From assembly GCA_934675465.1 (NCBI GenBank), contig CAKUQM010000007.1, positions 1 to 61,572 on the forward strand: 61,572 nt of DNA, given 5' to 3'. Positions 24,552 to 34,143 of this stretch are shown piece by piece. The number at the start of each line of letters is the position of its first letter. Within the stretch, counting starts at the first letter, position 1. This stretch comes from an uncultured Erysipelotrichaceae bacterium (lineage in GTDB: Bacteria; Bacillota_I; Bacilli_A; Erysipelotrichales; Erysipelotrichaceae). Under the pieces are notes generated by a model. The model did no database searches. It worked only from the letters and a program-made list of their open reading frames with translations, and was not told the DNA's origin. The position numbers and the translations under genes are program-made.

Positions 24552-26003
24552 ATGGGTATGAAGAAAGATTATATTTTACCTAATATTAAGGAAGCTAGAA
24601 GAAGAAATAACACAGAAGAGATTGCTAGACTAACATATAATGTCGATGAAAAATATTTGAATCTAGGAAAGGATAAGAAGTATCTAATTAAGACTCATGG
24701 TTGTCAGGCAAACTTTAGAGATTCAGAGACTATTGCGGGTCTTTTGGAGGAACTTGGTTTTACAGAAACAACAAGTGAAGAGGATGCTGATATCGTCTTG
24801 ATTAATACTTGTGCTATTAGAGAGGGTGCTGAGGATAAGGTTTTTGGTGAAGTTGGTGCTTTAAAAAGACTAAAAAGAGAAAGACCTGAGATGCTTATTG
24901 GAATCTGCGGTTGTATGGCTCAAGAAGAGAAGACGGTTACAACTTTATTGGAGAAGTATCATCAAGTAGATATTATTTTTGGTACTCATAATATCGTTTC
25001 TTTGCCTAAGATGATTTATGACATCTATAATGCGAATAAGAAGAGGGCTGTTGAGGTCTTTTCTAAGCAGGGCGAGGTAATTGAGAATGTTCCAGTTACT
25101 CGTTTATCAAGCCATAAGGCTTCAGTAAATATCATGTATGGTTGTGATAAGTTCTGTACATATTGTATTGTGCCTTATACTCGTGGTAAGGAGAGAAGTA
25201 GATTACTTGAGGATGTTGTTAAGGAAGTGCAAGAACTTAAGGATACTGGTTATAAGGAAGTATGTTTGCTTGGTCAAAATGTTAATGCCTATGGTAAGGA
25301 TTTAAAGTTGGGTTATGATTTTGCGACTTTATTGACTGAAGTGGCTAAGACTGGTATTAATAGAGTTCGTTTTATGACTTCTCATCCTTGGGATTTTAAT
25401 GATGATATGATTATGGCGATTAAGAATAATAAGAATATTTGTCCTTATATTCATTTGCCTGTTCAGTCTGGTTCTAATGATATTCTTAAGAAGATGAATA
25501 GAAGATATTCAATCGAGGATTATAAGAATTTATTTGATCGTTTAACTTCAAATTTAGAGGGCTTTGCCTATACTACTGATATTATTGTGGGTTTTCCTAA
25601 TGAGACAGATGAGGACTTTAAGGCAACTTTAGATATTGTTGATTATTGTCAATATGATAATGCCTTTACTTTCATTTATTCTCCTAGAAGTGGTACACCA
25701 GCTGCTGTGATGGAGGATGAAACACCAAGAGAGGTTAAAGAAGCACGTTTACAAGAACTTAATAAGAAGGTTGCTTATTATGCCAATATGAAGAATCAAA
25801 AGTATTTGAATCAAGTGGTTGAGGTACTTGTTGATGGCACGTCTAAGAAAAATGATGCGGTTTATTCAGGCTATACAAGAGACAATAAACTTGTTAATTT
25901 TAAGGCTGATGATGTTTGTATTGGTGATCTTGTTAATGTAAGAATTACTGAGTGCATGTCTTTCTCTTTAAATGGTGAGTTTGTGGGCAAAGTAGTTGAT
26001 TAA
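24552..26003 (+). CDS. miaB: tRNA-2-methylthio-N6-dimethylallyladenosine synthase MiaB
   Basis: Radical-SAM methylthiotransferase that modifies A37 of tRNAs reading UNN codons. The length of 483 residues is normal. The N-terminal UPF0004 domain supplies cluster cysteines in KTHGCQANFRDSET (about 48), INTCAIREGAEDK (about 85) and GICGCMAQEEK (about 118). The radical-SAM motif is YGCDKFCTYCIVPYTRG near 197. A TRAM domain ends the protein. The start could be 24552 or, from promoter position, 24558 (two residues shorter). No Shine-Dalgarno is present. Confidence 0.96.
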   Translation: MGMKKDYILPNIKEARRRNNTEEIARLTYNVDEKYLNLGKDKKYLIKTHGCQANFRDSETIAGLLEELGFTETTSEEDADIVLINTCAIREGAEDKVFGEVGALKRLKRERPEMLIGICGCMAQEEKTVTTLLEKYHQVDIIFGTHNIVSLPKMIYDIYNANKKRAVEVFSKQGEVIENVPVTRLSSHKASVNIMYGCDKFCTYCIVPYTRGKERSRLLEDVVKEVQELKDTGYKEVCLLGQNVNAYGKDLKLGYDFATLLTEVAKTGINRVRFMTSHPWDFNDDMIMAIKNNKNICPYIHLPVQSGSNDILKKMNRRYSIEDYKNLFDRLTSNLEGFAYTTDIIVGFPNETDEDFKATLDIVDYCQYDNAFTFIYSPRSGTPAAVMEDETPREVKEARLQELNKKVAYYANMKNQKYLNQVVEVLVDGTSKKNDAVYSGYTRDNKLVNFKADDVCIGDLVNVRITECMSFSLNGEFVGKVVD

Positions 26004-26053
26004 TATTCTAGATTTGATATAAATAAGTTAACAAATACAAGGAGGAAATGTAT

Positions 26054-26641
26054 ATGAAATTTGTATGTAAAGTATGTGGTTATATTTATGAAGGCGATGT
26101 TGCTCCTGCAGAATGCCCAGTATGTCACGCTAAGAGTGATATGTTTGAGGAAGTAAAGGGTGAAATCAAGTTAGCTGCTGAACATAAGTTTGGTGTATAT
26201 GGTGAAACAGTTAAGAATAATCCTGATATTTCTGAAGAAGATAAGAAGTATATCTTCGATCAATTAAAGGCCAATTTCAATGGTGAATGTTCAGAAGTTG
26301 GTATGTATCTATGCATGGCTAGAATTGCTCATAGAGAAGGTTATCCTGAAATTGGTTTATATTGGGAAAAGGCTGCTTATGAAGAAGCTGAGCATGCTGC
26401 TAAGTTTGCTGAATTATTAGGCAGTGATTTAGAAGCTAATATGACTGCTTCTACTGCTAAGAACTTAAAATGGAGAGTCGATTGTGAATATGGTGCAACA
26501 GCAGGTAAGATGGAATTAGCTACTTGCGCTAAGAAGAACAACTTAGATGCTATCCATGATACAGTTCATGAAATGGCTAGAGATGAAGCAAGACATGGTA
26601 GAGCTTTAGAAGGCTTATATAATAGATACTTCAATAAATAA
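26054..26641 (+). CDS. Reverse rubrerythrin
   Basis: Peroxide-detoxifying non-heme iron protein of anaerobes, 195 residues. The rubredoxin-like module is at the N-terminus (CKVCGYIYEG then CPVCHAKS), and the ferritin-like diiron domain is at the C-terminus (GECSEVGMYLCMA near 77, YEEAEHAAKFAEL near 110, DEARHGRALEGL near 180). This is the 'reverse' domain order described in Clostridium. GGAGG at 26041-26045 fits the ATG at 26054 rather than one at 26048. It reduces hydrogen peroxide and oxygen with electrons from NADH via rubredoxin-type partners. A terminator follows. Confidence 0.93.
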   Translation: MKFVCKVCGYIYEGDVAPAECPVCHAKSDMFEEVKGEIKLAAEHKFGVYGETVKNNPDISEEDKKYIFDQLKANFNGECSEVGMYLCMARIAHREGYPEIGLYWEKAAYEEAEHAAKFAELLGSDLEANMTASTAKNLKWRVDCEYGATAGKMELATCAKKNNLDAIHDTVHEMARDEARHGRALEGLYNRYFNK

Positions 26642-26651
26642 TTAAACAAAT

Positions 26652-26676
26652 AAAACCGCAGTAATGCGGTTTTATT
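26652..26676. terminator. Bidirectional terminator between rubrerythrin and phd
   Basis: AAAACCGCA (26652-26660), loop GTAA, TGCGGTTTT (26665-26673). A/T-rich flanks on both sides suit both convergent genes. Confidence 0.8.
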
Positions 26677-26680
26677 GTGT

Positions 26681-26947
26681 CTATTTTGTACTCATTGCTT
26701 CTCTAATAGAGCCAAATACTTCTTTATGAGTTAAGCGAACAGATGTATTTTTAGCTTCTAAATCAGCCTCATCTAATTTGACTTCCACATCATCGCTTTC
26801 AGTTAATCTTGAATATTCTTCCATACTTAAGACAACCATTGCGCCATAACCGTTTTTGGTTAAGAATACTGGTTTACCCTCATTGACTAGGCTTTCGATT
26901 TCCGGAAATTTGTTTCTTAAGTCTGAAACAGGTCTAATTTGTATCAT
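26681..26947 (-). CDS. Phd/YefM-family antitoxin, no partner toxin
   Basis: Protein of 88 residues. The N-terminal Phd/YefM DNA-binding fold is clear: IRPVSDLRNKFPEIESLVNE, PVFLTKNGYGAMVVLSMEEY. The C-terminal third (VEVKLDEADLEAKNT...) is where such antitoxins hold the toxin. No RelE, YoeB, Doc or Fic-like gene lies beside it: on one side is the terminator shared with rubrerythrin, on the other the RNase J promoter region. It is therefore an orphan antitoxin or a repurposed repressor. GGAGA on the minus strand precedes the start. Confidence 0.88.
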   Translation of the reverse strand: MIQIRPVSDLRNKFPEIESLVNEGKPVFLTKNGYGAMVVLSMEEYSRLTESDDVEVKLDEADLEAKNTSVRLTHKEVFGSIREAMSTK

Positions 26948-27079
26948 ATATTAATCTCCTTTAATTTATTATCTACATTTTATCATCTAAGTATCTATAT
27001 TTTATTCATATTTTTTATTAATTATTTTTACTACTATAATGTATTTTTGTCTATAGTATAATTAAAGCACGTAGTTTCC

Positions 27080-27109
27080 TTGAATTTAATTAACTTTTTA
27101 TTCTATAAT
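27080..27109 (+). promoter_or_regulatory. Promoter of the RNase J-like operon
   Basis: TTGAAT (27080-27085), 18 bases, TATAAT (27104-27109), giving a start about 23 bases ahead of the ATG at 27139. Two further TATAAT hexamers at 27035 and 27057 lie in the same AT-rich intergenic region (26948-27138) without clear -35 partners. Confidence 0.6.
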
Positions 27110-27138
27110 TACGAAGTATACTTATGGAGGATATCATA

Positions 27139-28797
27139 ATGGAAAAAGTTCGCTTAATGGCTCTTGGTGGTTTAGACGAAGATGGCAAAAATATGTATTG
27201 TGTTGAAATTGACGACGATATTTTTGTCGTTGATGCAGGTTTAAAATATCCCGAGAATCAACAGTTAGGCGTAGAATATGTAATTCCTGATTTTGATTAT
27301 TTAATAGAGAATAAAGATCGTGTTAAGGGTATTTTCATCACTCATGGTCATGATGATGTAATGAAGGCTTTAACACATATTTTAAGAGTGGCTGATTTTG
27401 AAGTCTATGCGACTGCTTTGACTGCAAAGATTATCGAAGAAGACTTGCCTAAGAATTCTAAGAAGAGAATCAATATTTTAAGAAGGGATGGTTCTTATAC
27501 TATTGCTGGTCATAAGATTCATACTTTCCCTGTAATGATGTCTATTGCGGATGGTATTGGTTTGATTTTTGAGACTGATCAAGGTTCTATTGTTTATACT
27601 AGTGAATTTATTGTTGACTATGATTTAACATTTGAAGCTTTTTCAATGAATATGAACATCTTATCTAAGATTGGTGATCATGACGTTTTATGTCTAATGT
27701 CAGAGTCAGTTGGTGCTAATAAGGATGGCTATACAGCTCCTAAGCATCGTATTACTGATATGATTGAACCTTATATCGAGAACATTGGAGATAGAGTAAT
27801 TATTACTTTATATAAACAAAATCTATATCGTATTATTGAAATTCTTGAGTTGGCGAAGAAATATAAAAGACAAGTATATTTCTATGATGAGAGTCATTTA
27901 AAACTATTAAAGGCTGTTGAAGAATTAGGTTATTATCATATTCCTGCTGGTACTATTGTTACTAAGAAGAATTTTAGTAATGATTTAACTAATGTGATTT
28001 GTGTATTATCGGGTAGTGGTAAGCAAGTATTTAAGTTATTGAATAATATTGCGATTGGTGAAGATAGCAAGTTTGAATTAAAGAAGAATGATTTAGTAAT
28101 TATTGCATCTCCTGTGGTTCCTGGTACTGAAAAAGAGGCTGCAGCTATGGAGGATGATCTTTATAGAGCTGATGTAAGAATTGTTAAGTTGAATAAGAAT
28201 GATTTATTGTCTATGCATGCTTCTAAGGAAGATTTGAAGACAATGTTGTATCTTGTTAAGCCTAGATATTATTTGCCTGTAAAGGGTCAATATTATGATT
28301 TAATCAACAATGCGGATATCGCGGTTGAAATGGGTTATACACCTGATAAGATTATTATTCTTGATAATGGTCAATTCGCTACTTTTGAGAATCAAAAGCT
28401 TGTTTCTACAAGAGATTCTATTGATTTAGATGAAATCTTAATCGATGGTAGTGATAAGGCTGACGTATCTGGGATGGTGTTAAAAGACCGCGAAACACTT
28501 AGTACAGATGGTGCGATTGTGTGCGGTATAGTCCTTGATTTTAAGACTAAGGACTTAATTGGAGGGCCAGATGTTCAAAGTAGAGGTGTTATCTATCTAA
28601 AGGATGCTGAAAACTTATTGAATGAAATAGGTAATATTTTATGTGATACAGTTGCTCAAGCTGTTAAGGAAAATAGATATGATAATATGAAGGTTAGAGT
28701 AGAGGCTAAGGAAAAGATCCAAGCCTATGTACTTAGAAATACAGGCAAGCGTCCGATGATTTTGCCTGCTATTGTGGAAGTTAATGGAGGAAAATAA
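27139..28797 (+). CDS. RNase J-family protein with degenerate metal site (RNase J2-like)
   Basis: Metallo-beta-lactamase/beta-CASP protein of 552 residues, full RNase J length. The active site is eroded. The HxHxDH motif reads HGHDDV at residues 69-74, so the last histidine is valine. The next histidine (NHSIPD in active enzymes) aligns with Met134 in MMSIADG. The aspartate of the GDF motif is Glu156 in SEF. The C-terminal PVHGEY reads PVKGQY, with Lys382 in place of histidine. His360 (SMHAS) remains. It resembles catalytically weak RNase J2 subunits that partner RNase J1, and a structural role is inferred. GGAGG fits the ATG at 27139. Confidence 0.88.
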   Translation: MEKVRLMALGGLDEDGKNMYCVEIDDDIFVVDAGLKYPENQQLGVEYVIPDFDYLIENKDRVKGIFITHGHDDVMKALTHILRVADFEVYATALTAKIIEEDLPKNSKKRINILRRDGSYTIAGHKIHTFPVMMSIADGIGLIFETDQGSIVYTSEFIVDYDLTFEAFSMNMNILSKIGDHDVLCLMSESVGANKDGYTAPKHRITDMIEPYIENIGDRVIITLYKQNLYRIIEILELAKKYKRQVYFYDESHLKLLKAVEELGYYHIPAGTIVTKKNFSNDLTNVICVLSGSGKQVFKLLNNIAIGEDSKFELKKNDLVIIASPVVPGTEKEAAAMEDDLYRADVRIVKLNKNDLLSMHASKEDLKTMLYLVKPRYYLPVKGQYYDLINNADIAVEMGYTPDKIIILDNGQFATFENQKLVSTRDSIDLDEILIDGSDKADVSGMVLKDRETLSTDGAIVCGIVLDFKTKDLIGGPDVQSRGVIYLKDAENLLNEIGNILCDTVAQAVKENRYDNMKVRVEAKEKIQAYVLRNTGKRPMILPAIVEVNGGK

Positions 28798-31244
28798 TGC
28801 CTAGAAAAAAGAAAGAAATTGTCCCTGATGATCCCTTTAATTATGCTGGGCTGATATCTTTTCTATGCGTTGCAGCTCTAATTTATTTTTCGATCACCAA
28901 AACAGGCCCTGTTGGCTTGTTTATTAATAACTTACTATCTTATTTGTTTGGAAACTTATATTTAGTCTTATTAATAAGTCTTTTTGTGTGTGCCTTTATT
29001 AATGTATTCTTAACTAAGAAATTTAAGTTTAATATTTGGTTCTACATTGGGATTGGTGTTTTAAATGTAGCAGTTATGTTACTTTCAACTGTTTTATTCT
29101 ATGGTAAAGTAAACGAATTTCCTTTTACTATAGTTAGTACTGCATTCTCATATATTAAATTATTATTTACAGCTGATGTAATCTTTGGTGGGGGACTAAT
29201 TGGAACCTTATTAATGTATTTTTGTATGTCTGCCTTTGATTATGCTGGTACTTTAACTATCTTGGTTTTATTGTTTCTAATTGCGGCTATTCTACTAATA
29301 CCACTTGGTGTTTATAAGGTATTTATTAATGGTGCCAAGGATGCAAGTATCAACACAATCCATGGTGTTAAAGATAGAGTCAATGACATGAATGAGAGAC
29401 GTCAGGTTAAGAATGAACTTAATAGACTTGAGCTTGAAAGAAGAACTAAATTAGCTAATCGTCAACGTATTGAAGAGGAACAAAGAAGAGCTAGTCTTCA
29501 AAGGGATATCCATAATATCTTTAATGAGAACTTATCTATTCCTACAATGGAAAAGGAAGAAGAAAAGATCGAAGATGTTAAGAATATTAGCGATTTCTCT
29601 AAGACTTATTTCTTAGATGATGATATTAAGGTCGAACAAACAAGTTTGGATGTTGATGAACCGGTTAAGGTTAAGGAACCAACTGTGCTCGAATCCAAAG
29701 TTGAAGATTCTACAAAAGTAAAAACCGATATAGAATTAGAGCCTGTGCTTAATGATGATGAAGTAGAGCCTGTACATAAGAATAAAGTTTATCATTTACC
29801 ACCTATGTCACTTCTTACCAATATTGCATCTTCTAAAGCCAGCAACATCAATAAGAATTCAGCTGAAGTAAAGGGACAAAAGTTAATTGAAATACTAAGT
29901 AACTTTGGCATCCAGGCTAGATTAACTAATACCTTCATTGGTCCAAGTGTTACTAAGTTTGAGATTGTTCCTGATGAGAATATTAAGGTAAATAAGATTA
30001 GCAGTATTTCTGATAATATCAAGATGGGTTTGGCTGCTAAGGATATTAGAATCGAAGCTCCAATTCCAGGCAGAAGTGCTGTTGGTGTTGAAATACCTAA
30101 TGCGGAAAATGTGATGGTTCGTATGTCAGAACTTACAAAGAGTGAGAAGTTTAAGGATAAGTCTAAACAATTATTATTCACTTTGGGTAAGGATTTGATG
30201 GGTGAACCAGTGTATTGCGAACTAAATAAGATGCCACACTTACTTGTAGCTGGTGCTACTGGTTCTGGTAAGTCTGTTTGTATGAATACAATTATCATTT
30301 CATATTTATTAAGAAGTGATCCAAAGGATTTAAAGATTGTCTTGATTGATCCTAAGAAGGTTGAATTTACACCTTATCATGATATTCCACACTTGTTGTG
30401 GCCAGTAATTACTGATTCAGATATGGCTAGCATGATGCTTAAGAAGGCTGTAGTTATCATGGAAGAAAGATATGATGCCTTTGCGGATGCTGGTGTTAGA
30501 GATATTAAGAGTTTTAATGACTTGGTAATTAAGCATAATGCAAGCGTTGGCGAAGGTGAGCCTAGGATGGAAAAGATGCCATATATCGTTATTATCATCG
30601 ATGAGCTTGCTGATTTGATGATGACTGCTAAAAAAGAGGTTGAGGCATCAATTCAACGTCTAACTCAATTATCACGTGCTTGTGGTATTCATATGATTGT
30701 TGCTACACAACGTCCAAGTACTGATGTTATTACGGGTTTAATTAAGTCTAATATTCCAAGTCGTATTTCTTTTGCGGTATCTAGTTCGATTGACTCAAGA
30801 ACTATTCTTGATCAAACTGGTGCTGAAAAGCTGTTAGGACATGGTGATATGTTATATCTTCCTCAAGGAGAGAGTGGTCCAATTAGAGTTCAAGGTTGTT
30901 TTGTGACTGATGATGAGATTAAAAGAATCACTGATTATTGTAAGAAACAAGGCGGTCCTGATTATGATGACACTTATTTTGAGATTAAGAGAAACTTAGA
31001 AGGTGAGTCTTTCTCTTATTCAAGTGAGAGTAATAATCCACGTGAAAAGGATGCCTTATATGATGAGGTAGTTGAATATGTAACTCAGGCTCAAAAGGCT
31101 TCTACTTCTTTACTTCAAAGAAGATTTGGGATTGGTTATAATCGTTCTGCTCGTATTATTGATGAATTAGAGAAAAATGGCATAATTGGTCCAAGTAATG
31201 GTTCTAAACCACGTGAGGTGTACAAAAAGAAAGATGAAGAATAA
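28797..31244 (+). CDS. ftsK: DNA translocase FtsK/SpoIIIE
   Basis: Septum-located DNA pump that clears chromosomes from the division plane, 815 residues. Four or five N-terminal membrane helices (about residues 18-185) are followed by a charged linker. The motor domain has Walker A GATGSGKSVCMN near residue 486 and Walker B IVIIIDELADLMM near 600. TQRPSTDVITGLIKSNIPSR near 640 is characteristic of the family. A C-terminal winged-helix gamma domain (LLQRRFGIGYNRSARIIDEL) recognises the polar DNA sequences. It overlaps the RNase J-like gene by 1 base and the next gene by 11 bases. Confidence 0.96.
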   Translation: MPRKKKEIVPDDPFNYAGLISFLCVAALIYFSITKTGPVGLFINNLLSYLFGNLYLVLLISLFVCAFINVFLTKKFKFNIWFYIGIGVLNVAVMLLSTVLFYGKVNEFPFTIVSTAFSYIKLLFTADVIFGGGLIGTLLMYFCMSAFDYAGTLTILVLLFLIAAILLIPLGVYKVFINGAKDASINTIHGVKDRVNDMNERRQVKNELNRLELERRTKLANRQRIEEEQRRASLQRDIHNIFNENLSIPTMEKEEEKIEDVKNISDFSKTYFLDDDIKVEQTSLDVDEPVKVKEPTVLESKVEDSTKVKTDIELEPVLNDDEVEPVHKNKVYHLPPMSLLTNIASSKASNINKNSAEVKGQKLIEILSNFGIQARLTNTFIGPSVTKFEIVPDENIKVNKISSISDNIKMGLAAKDIRIEAPIPGRSAVGVEIPNAENVMVRMSELTKSEKFKDKSKQLLFTLGKDLMGEPVYCELNKMPHLLVAGATGSGKSVCMNTIIISYLLRSDPKDLKIVLIDPKKVEFTPYHDIPHLLWPVITDSDMASMMLKKAVVIMEERYDAFADAGVRDIKSFNDLVIKHNASVGEGEPRMEKMPYIVIIIDELADLMMTAKKEVEASIQRLTQLSRACGIHMIVATQRPSTDVITGLIKSNIPSRISFAVSSSIDSRTILDQTGAEKLLGHGDMLYLPQGESGPIRVQGCFVTDDEIKRITDYCKKQGGPDYDDTYFEIKRNLEGESFSYSSESNNPREKDALYDEVVEYVTQAQKASTSLLQRRFGIGYNRSARIIDELEKNGIIGPSNGSKPREVYKKKDEE

Positions 31245-32445
31245 TTTTATTAAGACAAAGAAGTATAAGAATATCAATTTGTATTTATACTTTACATCTG
31301 ATTATGATTTGAAGAAGCATCTATGCTTAAGCTTGTTGGCTTTCTTTATTGGTGACTATTCTAAGAAGTATCCAACTAAGGAGAAGATGACTTTTGCGAA
31401 GGATAATTTATATGCAGCTAACATCTATACCGGTTCTAAAGCTAGAGCCGGTTTAGCTTATTTCACAATTAAATATACTTTCTTGAATCCTTGTTTTGTG
31501 GATGTTGATGAGAAGGAATTTGTAGCTTTCTTTAAAGAGTTAGTATTAAATCCTTATTTCTCAGAAGAACTATTAGAAGAATTTAAGACTATCTATAAGG
31601 CTAATATTCAAAGAAGTTTGGATAAGCCAAATAAGTATGCTTCTAATCGTGTAAATCAAATTATTGGGCAAGAAGATCCAATCTTTAATATTTATACAGT
31701 TGATAAGATTGAAATGATCGATTCAATCACTTTGGAAGATGTGAAGAATGTCTATCATGATTTGTTAAATAACTTTGGAGTAGATGTTTTCTTGATTGGC
31801 GATTATAGCGATGATTTATTAGCTTATGCTAAGAGTTTAATTAGGGAACATGACTATCATTTTAATAACTGTTCCTTAAATATTAATGAATTAGGTGAAA
31901 TTGTTGAGGATAAAAATGTATCACAATCATCACTACAAATAGTCTATAAGACACCATTTAATCGTATTTCTAAAGAGTTTTACGCTTATATGTTGGGCAA
32001 TTCGGTGTTTGGCATTGTACCCACATCTTTATTATTTGATGAAGTAAGAGAAAAGCTTTCATTGTGTTACTATATCTCAGTTTTAGATTATAAGAATGAG
32101 GGTATTGTAAAGGTTTATACGGCTATTGATGGTAAGAATAAGGATGAGCTTGTTAAACAAGTTGATATACAACTTCAACGTATGATTAATAAGGATTATG
32201 ATCCAATCAAATTAGACTTTGCACGTGCTTTATTAGCTGATTCTTTAAATGCTTTACAAGATAATACTGATGCCTATACTGAATATTATTTTATGAATAA
32301 ATTAAATGGTATTGAGTGTAATAGACAAGAATATGTTAAGAATTTAGAAAGCGTTACTGTCGATGACATTAGTGAAGTGTTTAAGAAGTATCAACATGTA
32401 TTAACTTATATGTTAAATGGAGTTAAAGATGAAAAAGATTCATAA
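31234..32445 (+). CDS. M16-family peptidase-like protein, inactive partner (YmfF-like)
   Basis: Protein of 403 residues in the insulinase-like M16 fold, but with no HxxEH zinc motif, so presumed catalytically silent. The C-terminal part keeps the fold-typical LFDEVREKLSLCYYI segment near residue 268. In Bacillus, ymfF and ymfH encode such an inactive/active pair downstream of spoIIIE, and the same order occurs here. The ATG at 31234, inside the end of ftsK, is preferred to an upstream frame extension. The protein overlaps the next gene by 17 bases. Confidence 0.88.
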   Translation: MKNNFIKTKKYKNINLYLYFTSDYDLKKHLCLSLLAFFIGDYSKKYPTKEKMTFAKDNLYAANIYTGSKARAGLAYFTIKYTFLNPCFVDVDEKEFVAFFKELVLNPYFSEELLEEFKTIYKANIQRSLDKPNKYASNRVNQIIGQEDPIFNIYTVDKIEMIDSITLEDVKNVYHDLLNNFGVDVFLIGDYSDDLLAYAKSLIREHDYHFNNCSLNINELGEIVEDKNVSQSSLQIVYKTPFNRISKEFYAYMLGNSVFGIVPTSLLFDEVREKLSLCYYISVLDYKNEGIVKVYTAIDGKNKDELVKQVDIQLQRMINKDYDPIKLDFARALLADSLNALQDNTDAYTEYYFMNKLNGIECNRQEYVKNLESVTVDDISEVFKKYQHVLTYMLNGVKDEKDS

Positions 32446-33700
32446 TGATTTTTTTGATGAAGATTTCTATATAGAGAAACTAGATAATGGGCTAGAAGTA
32501 GTTATTTTTAATAAGAAAGACTTCTTAACTACGGCCAGTGCTTTTGCGACATCTTATGGCGCTTTAAATACTGATGAAGTATTGGATGATAAGGAATATC
32601 ATTTTCATCCTGGTGTAGCTCATTTCTTGGAACATAAGCTATTTGAGAGTGAAGATAAGAATATCTTTGAAGAATTTTCTAATATGGGTTGTAATGTCAA
32701 TGCCTTTACTTCTTATCATGAGACTGTTTATTATTTTTCAACTACCAATAAAGAGATTGAAGAACCTTTGAATCTATTGTTAGATTTTGTCCAAAAATTA
32801 GATATTACTGATGAGAATGTTGAGAAGGAAAAGGGAATTATTTGTCAGGAGTTAGCCATGTATATGCAAAATCCTGATTCTCGTTTACTACAAGAGACTT
32901 ATCGCTCTTTATATCATAATTATCCACTTAAGTATGATATTGGTGGCGATGAGACAAGTGTTAATGCGATTAGTAAGGATGAATTAGATTTATGTTATAA
33001 GATTAATTATCATCCAAATAATATGGTTTTATTGATTGTGTCGCCACTAGATGTGAATTATTTGATGGATATCGTTAAAGAGAATCAAAGTAAGAAGCAT
33101 TTTGATAAACAGAAGGATGTTAAGACTTTGATGATTGATGAAGATGATAGTGTTGTTAGAAAAGAATTTTCTTTTGAGATGGATATCAATATGCCAAAAC
33201 ATGTTTATGCGCTTAAATTAAAGCCTAATTTTAAGGATAGCGATGATATTGTTTACAAACAATGGTGTTTGGATTTGTATCTAAAGGCTTATTTCTCAAG
33301 TATCAATAAGGATTATCAAGAGTGGTTAAATAAGGGTTTGATCAATGATTATTTTGGTTATGAAGTAGATTTTGATAAGGATTATGCCTATATCTTGTTT
33401 TATAACGAGAGTGAAGAGGATAATATCAAGGAACTTGTTGATAATGAATTAAAGAAGGACTTGATTACAGAAGAAATTTTGACTTCTATTAAGAGAAGAT
33501 ATATAGGAAATAGCTTTGATACTTTAAATGATATTGAGTCTTTTGATACTGGTTATGTAAGAGATTATGTGAATGGTATTGATTATTTTAAGAGTATTGA
33601 GATACTTACCCACATTTCTTTAAATGATTTAAAGGCCGTATTTAAGGGCTTTGATTACTCAAATTATGCACTTATCCACATTTTGCCATGTGGAAAGTGA
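32429..33700 (+). CDS. M16-family zinc metallopeptidase (YmfH-like)
   Basis: Predicted active peptidase of 423 residues. The inverted zinc motif HxxEH is present as HFLEH (residues 65-69), and the third ligand is probably the glutamate in EKGIICQELAMY near 136. It would work as a heterodimer with the product of the preceding gene, degrading short peptides. The substrate is unknown. GGAG at 32419-32422 fits the ATG at 32429, inside the end of the preceding gene. Confidence 0.9.
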   Translation: MKKIHNDFFDEDFYIEKLDNGLEVVIFNKKDFLTTASAFATSYGALNTDEVLDDKEYHFHPGVAHFLEHKLFESEDKNIFEEFSNMGCNVNAFTSYHETVYYFSTTNKEIEEPLNLLLDFVQKLDITDENVEKEKGIICQELAMYMQNPDSRLLQETYRSLYHNYPLKYDIGGDETSVNAISKDELDLCYKINYHPNNMVLLIVSPLDVNYLMDIVKENQSKKHFDKQKDVKTLMIDEDDSVVRKEFSFEMDINMPKHVYALKLKPNFKDSDDIVYKQWCLDLYLKAYFSSINKDYQEWLNKGLINDYFGYEVDFDKDYAYILFYNESEEDNIKELVDNELKKDLITEEILTSIKRRYIGNSFDTLNDIESFDTGYVRDYVNGIDYFKSIEILTHISLNDLKAVFKGFDYSNYALIHILPCGK

Positions 33701-33781
33701 TAAAAACTTGGGAATAATATGGGAATTTTCCTTTCTATTAGCGTGCTAAATTATAGGTACAGGTAACTAGAAAGGAGAAAA

Positions 33782-34093
33782 ATGAACGAATTTAGATTTT
33801 GTGGCAGAGCTCTAGAAACACCTGAATTACTAGAGTCTGAAAAAGGAAGCAAGTATGCCCACTTATTTTTAAAAGTTGAACGCGAATATAAAAATAGTGA
33901 TGGCAAAGTAGATACTGATGTTTTCAGAATTACTTGTTTCAAAGGTCTTGCTGAAGAGATTGAGAAGAATGTAAAGAAAGGTCAAACATTGATTATGAAA
34001 GGTCGTCTTCAGGAGAATAACTTCGTCAAGGATAATGGTGAGACCATTTATAGAGCAGAGCTTGTCGGAGATAGAGTGTTCTACGTTAACTAA
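33782..34093 (+). CDS. ssb: Single-stranded DNA-binding protein, short form
   Basis: OB-fold protein of 103 residues. Family motifs include MNEFRFCGRALETPEL at the start, DVFRITCFKGLAEEIEKNVKKG in the middle and GRLQENN. The flexible linker and acidic tip (DDDIPF type) that recruit repair partners are missing: the protein stops right after the OB fold. It is thus closer to SsbB-like or organism-specific short SSBs than to the main replication SSB. AAAGGAG precedes the ATG. A terminator follows, interleaved with the ffh promoter. Confidence 0.88.
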   Translation: MNEFRFCGRALETPELLESEKGSKYAHLFLKVEREYKNSDGKVDTDVFRITCFKGLAEEIEKNVKKGQTLIMKGRLQENNFVKDNGETIYRAELVGDRVFYVN

Positions 34094-34110
34094 TCATAGC
34101 TACCCATAAG

Positions 34111-34143
34111 AAAGAGTCGAATTGATATTTTGACTCTTTTTTT
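34111..34143 (+). terminator. ssb terminator, interleaved with ffh promoter
   Basis: AAAGAGTC (34111-34118) and GACTCTTT (34132-34139) flank a 13-base loop, with a T run to 34143. The ffh -35 hexamer lies in the loop. Confidence 0.8.

Noticed and set aside
29792..30298. 168-codon open frame on the minus strand.
   Set aside because: It is a shadow inside the ftsK motor domain, has no ribosome site and resembles no protein.
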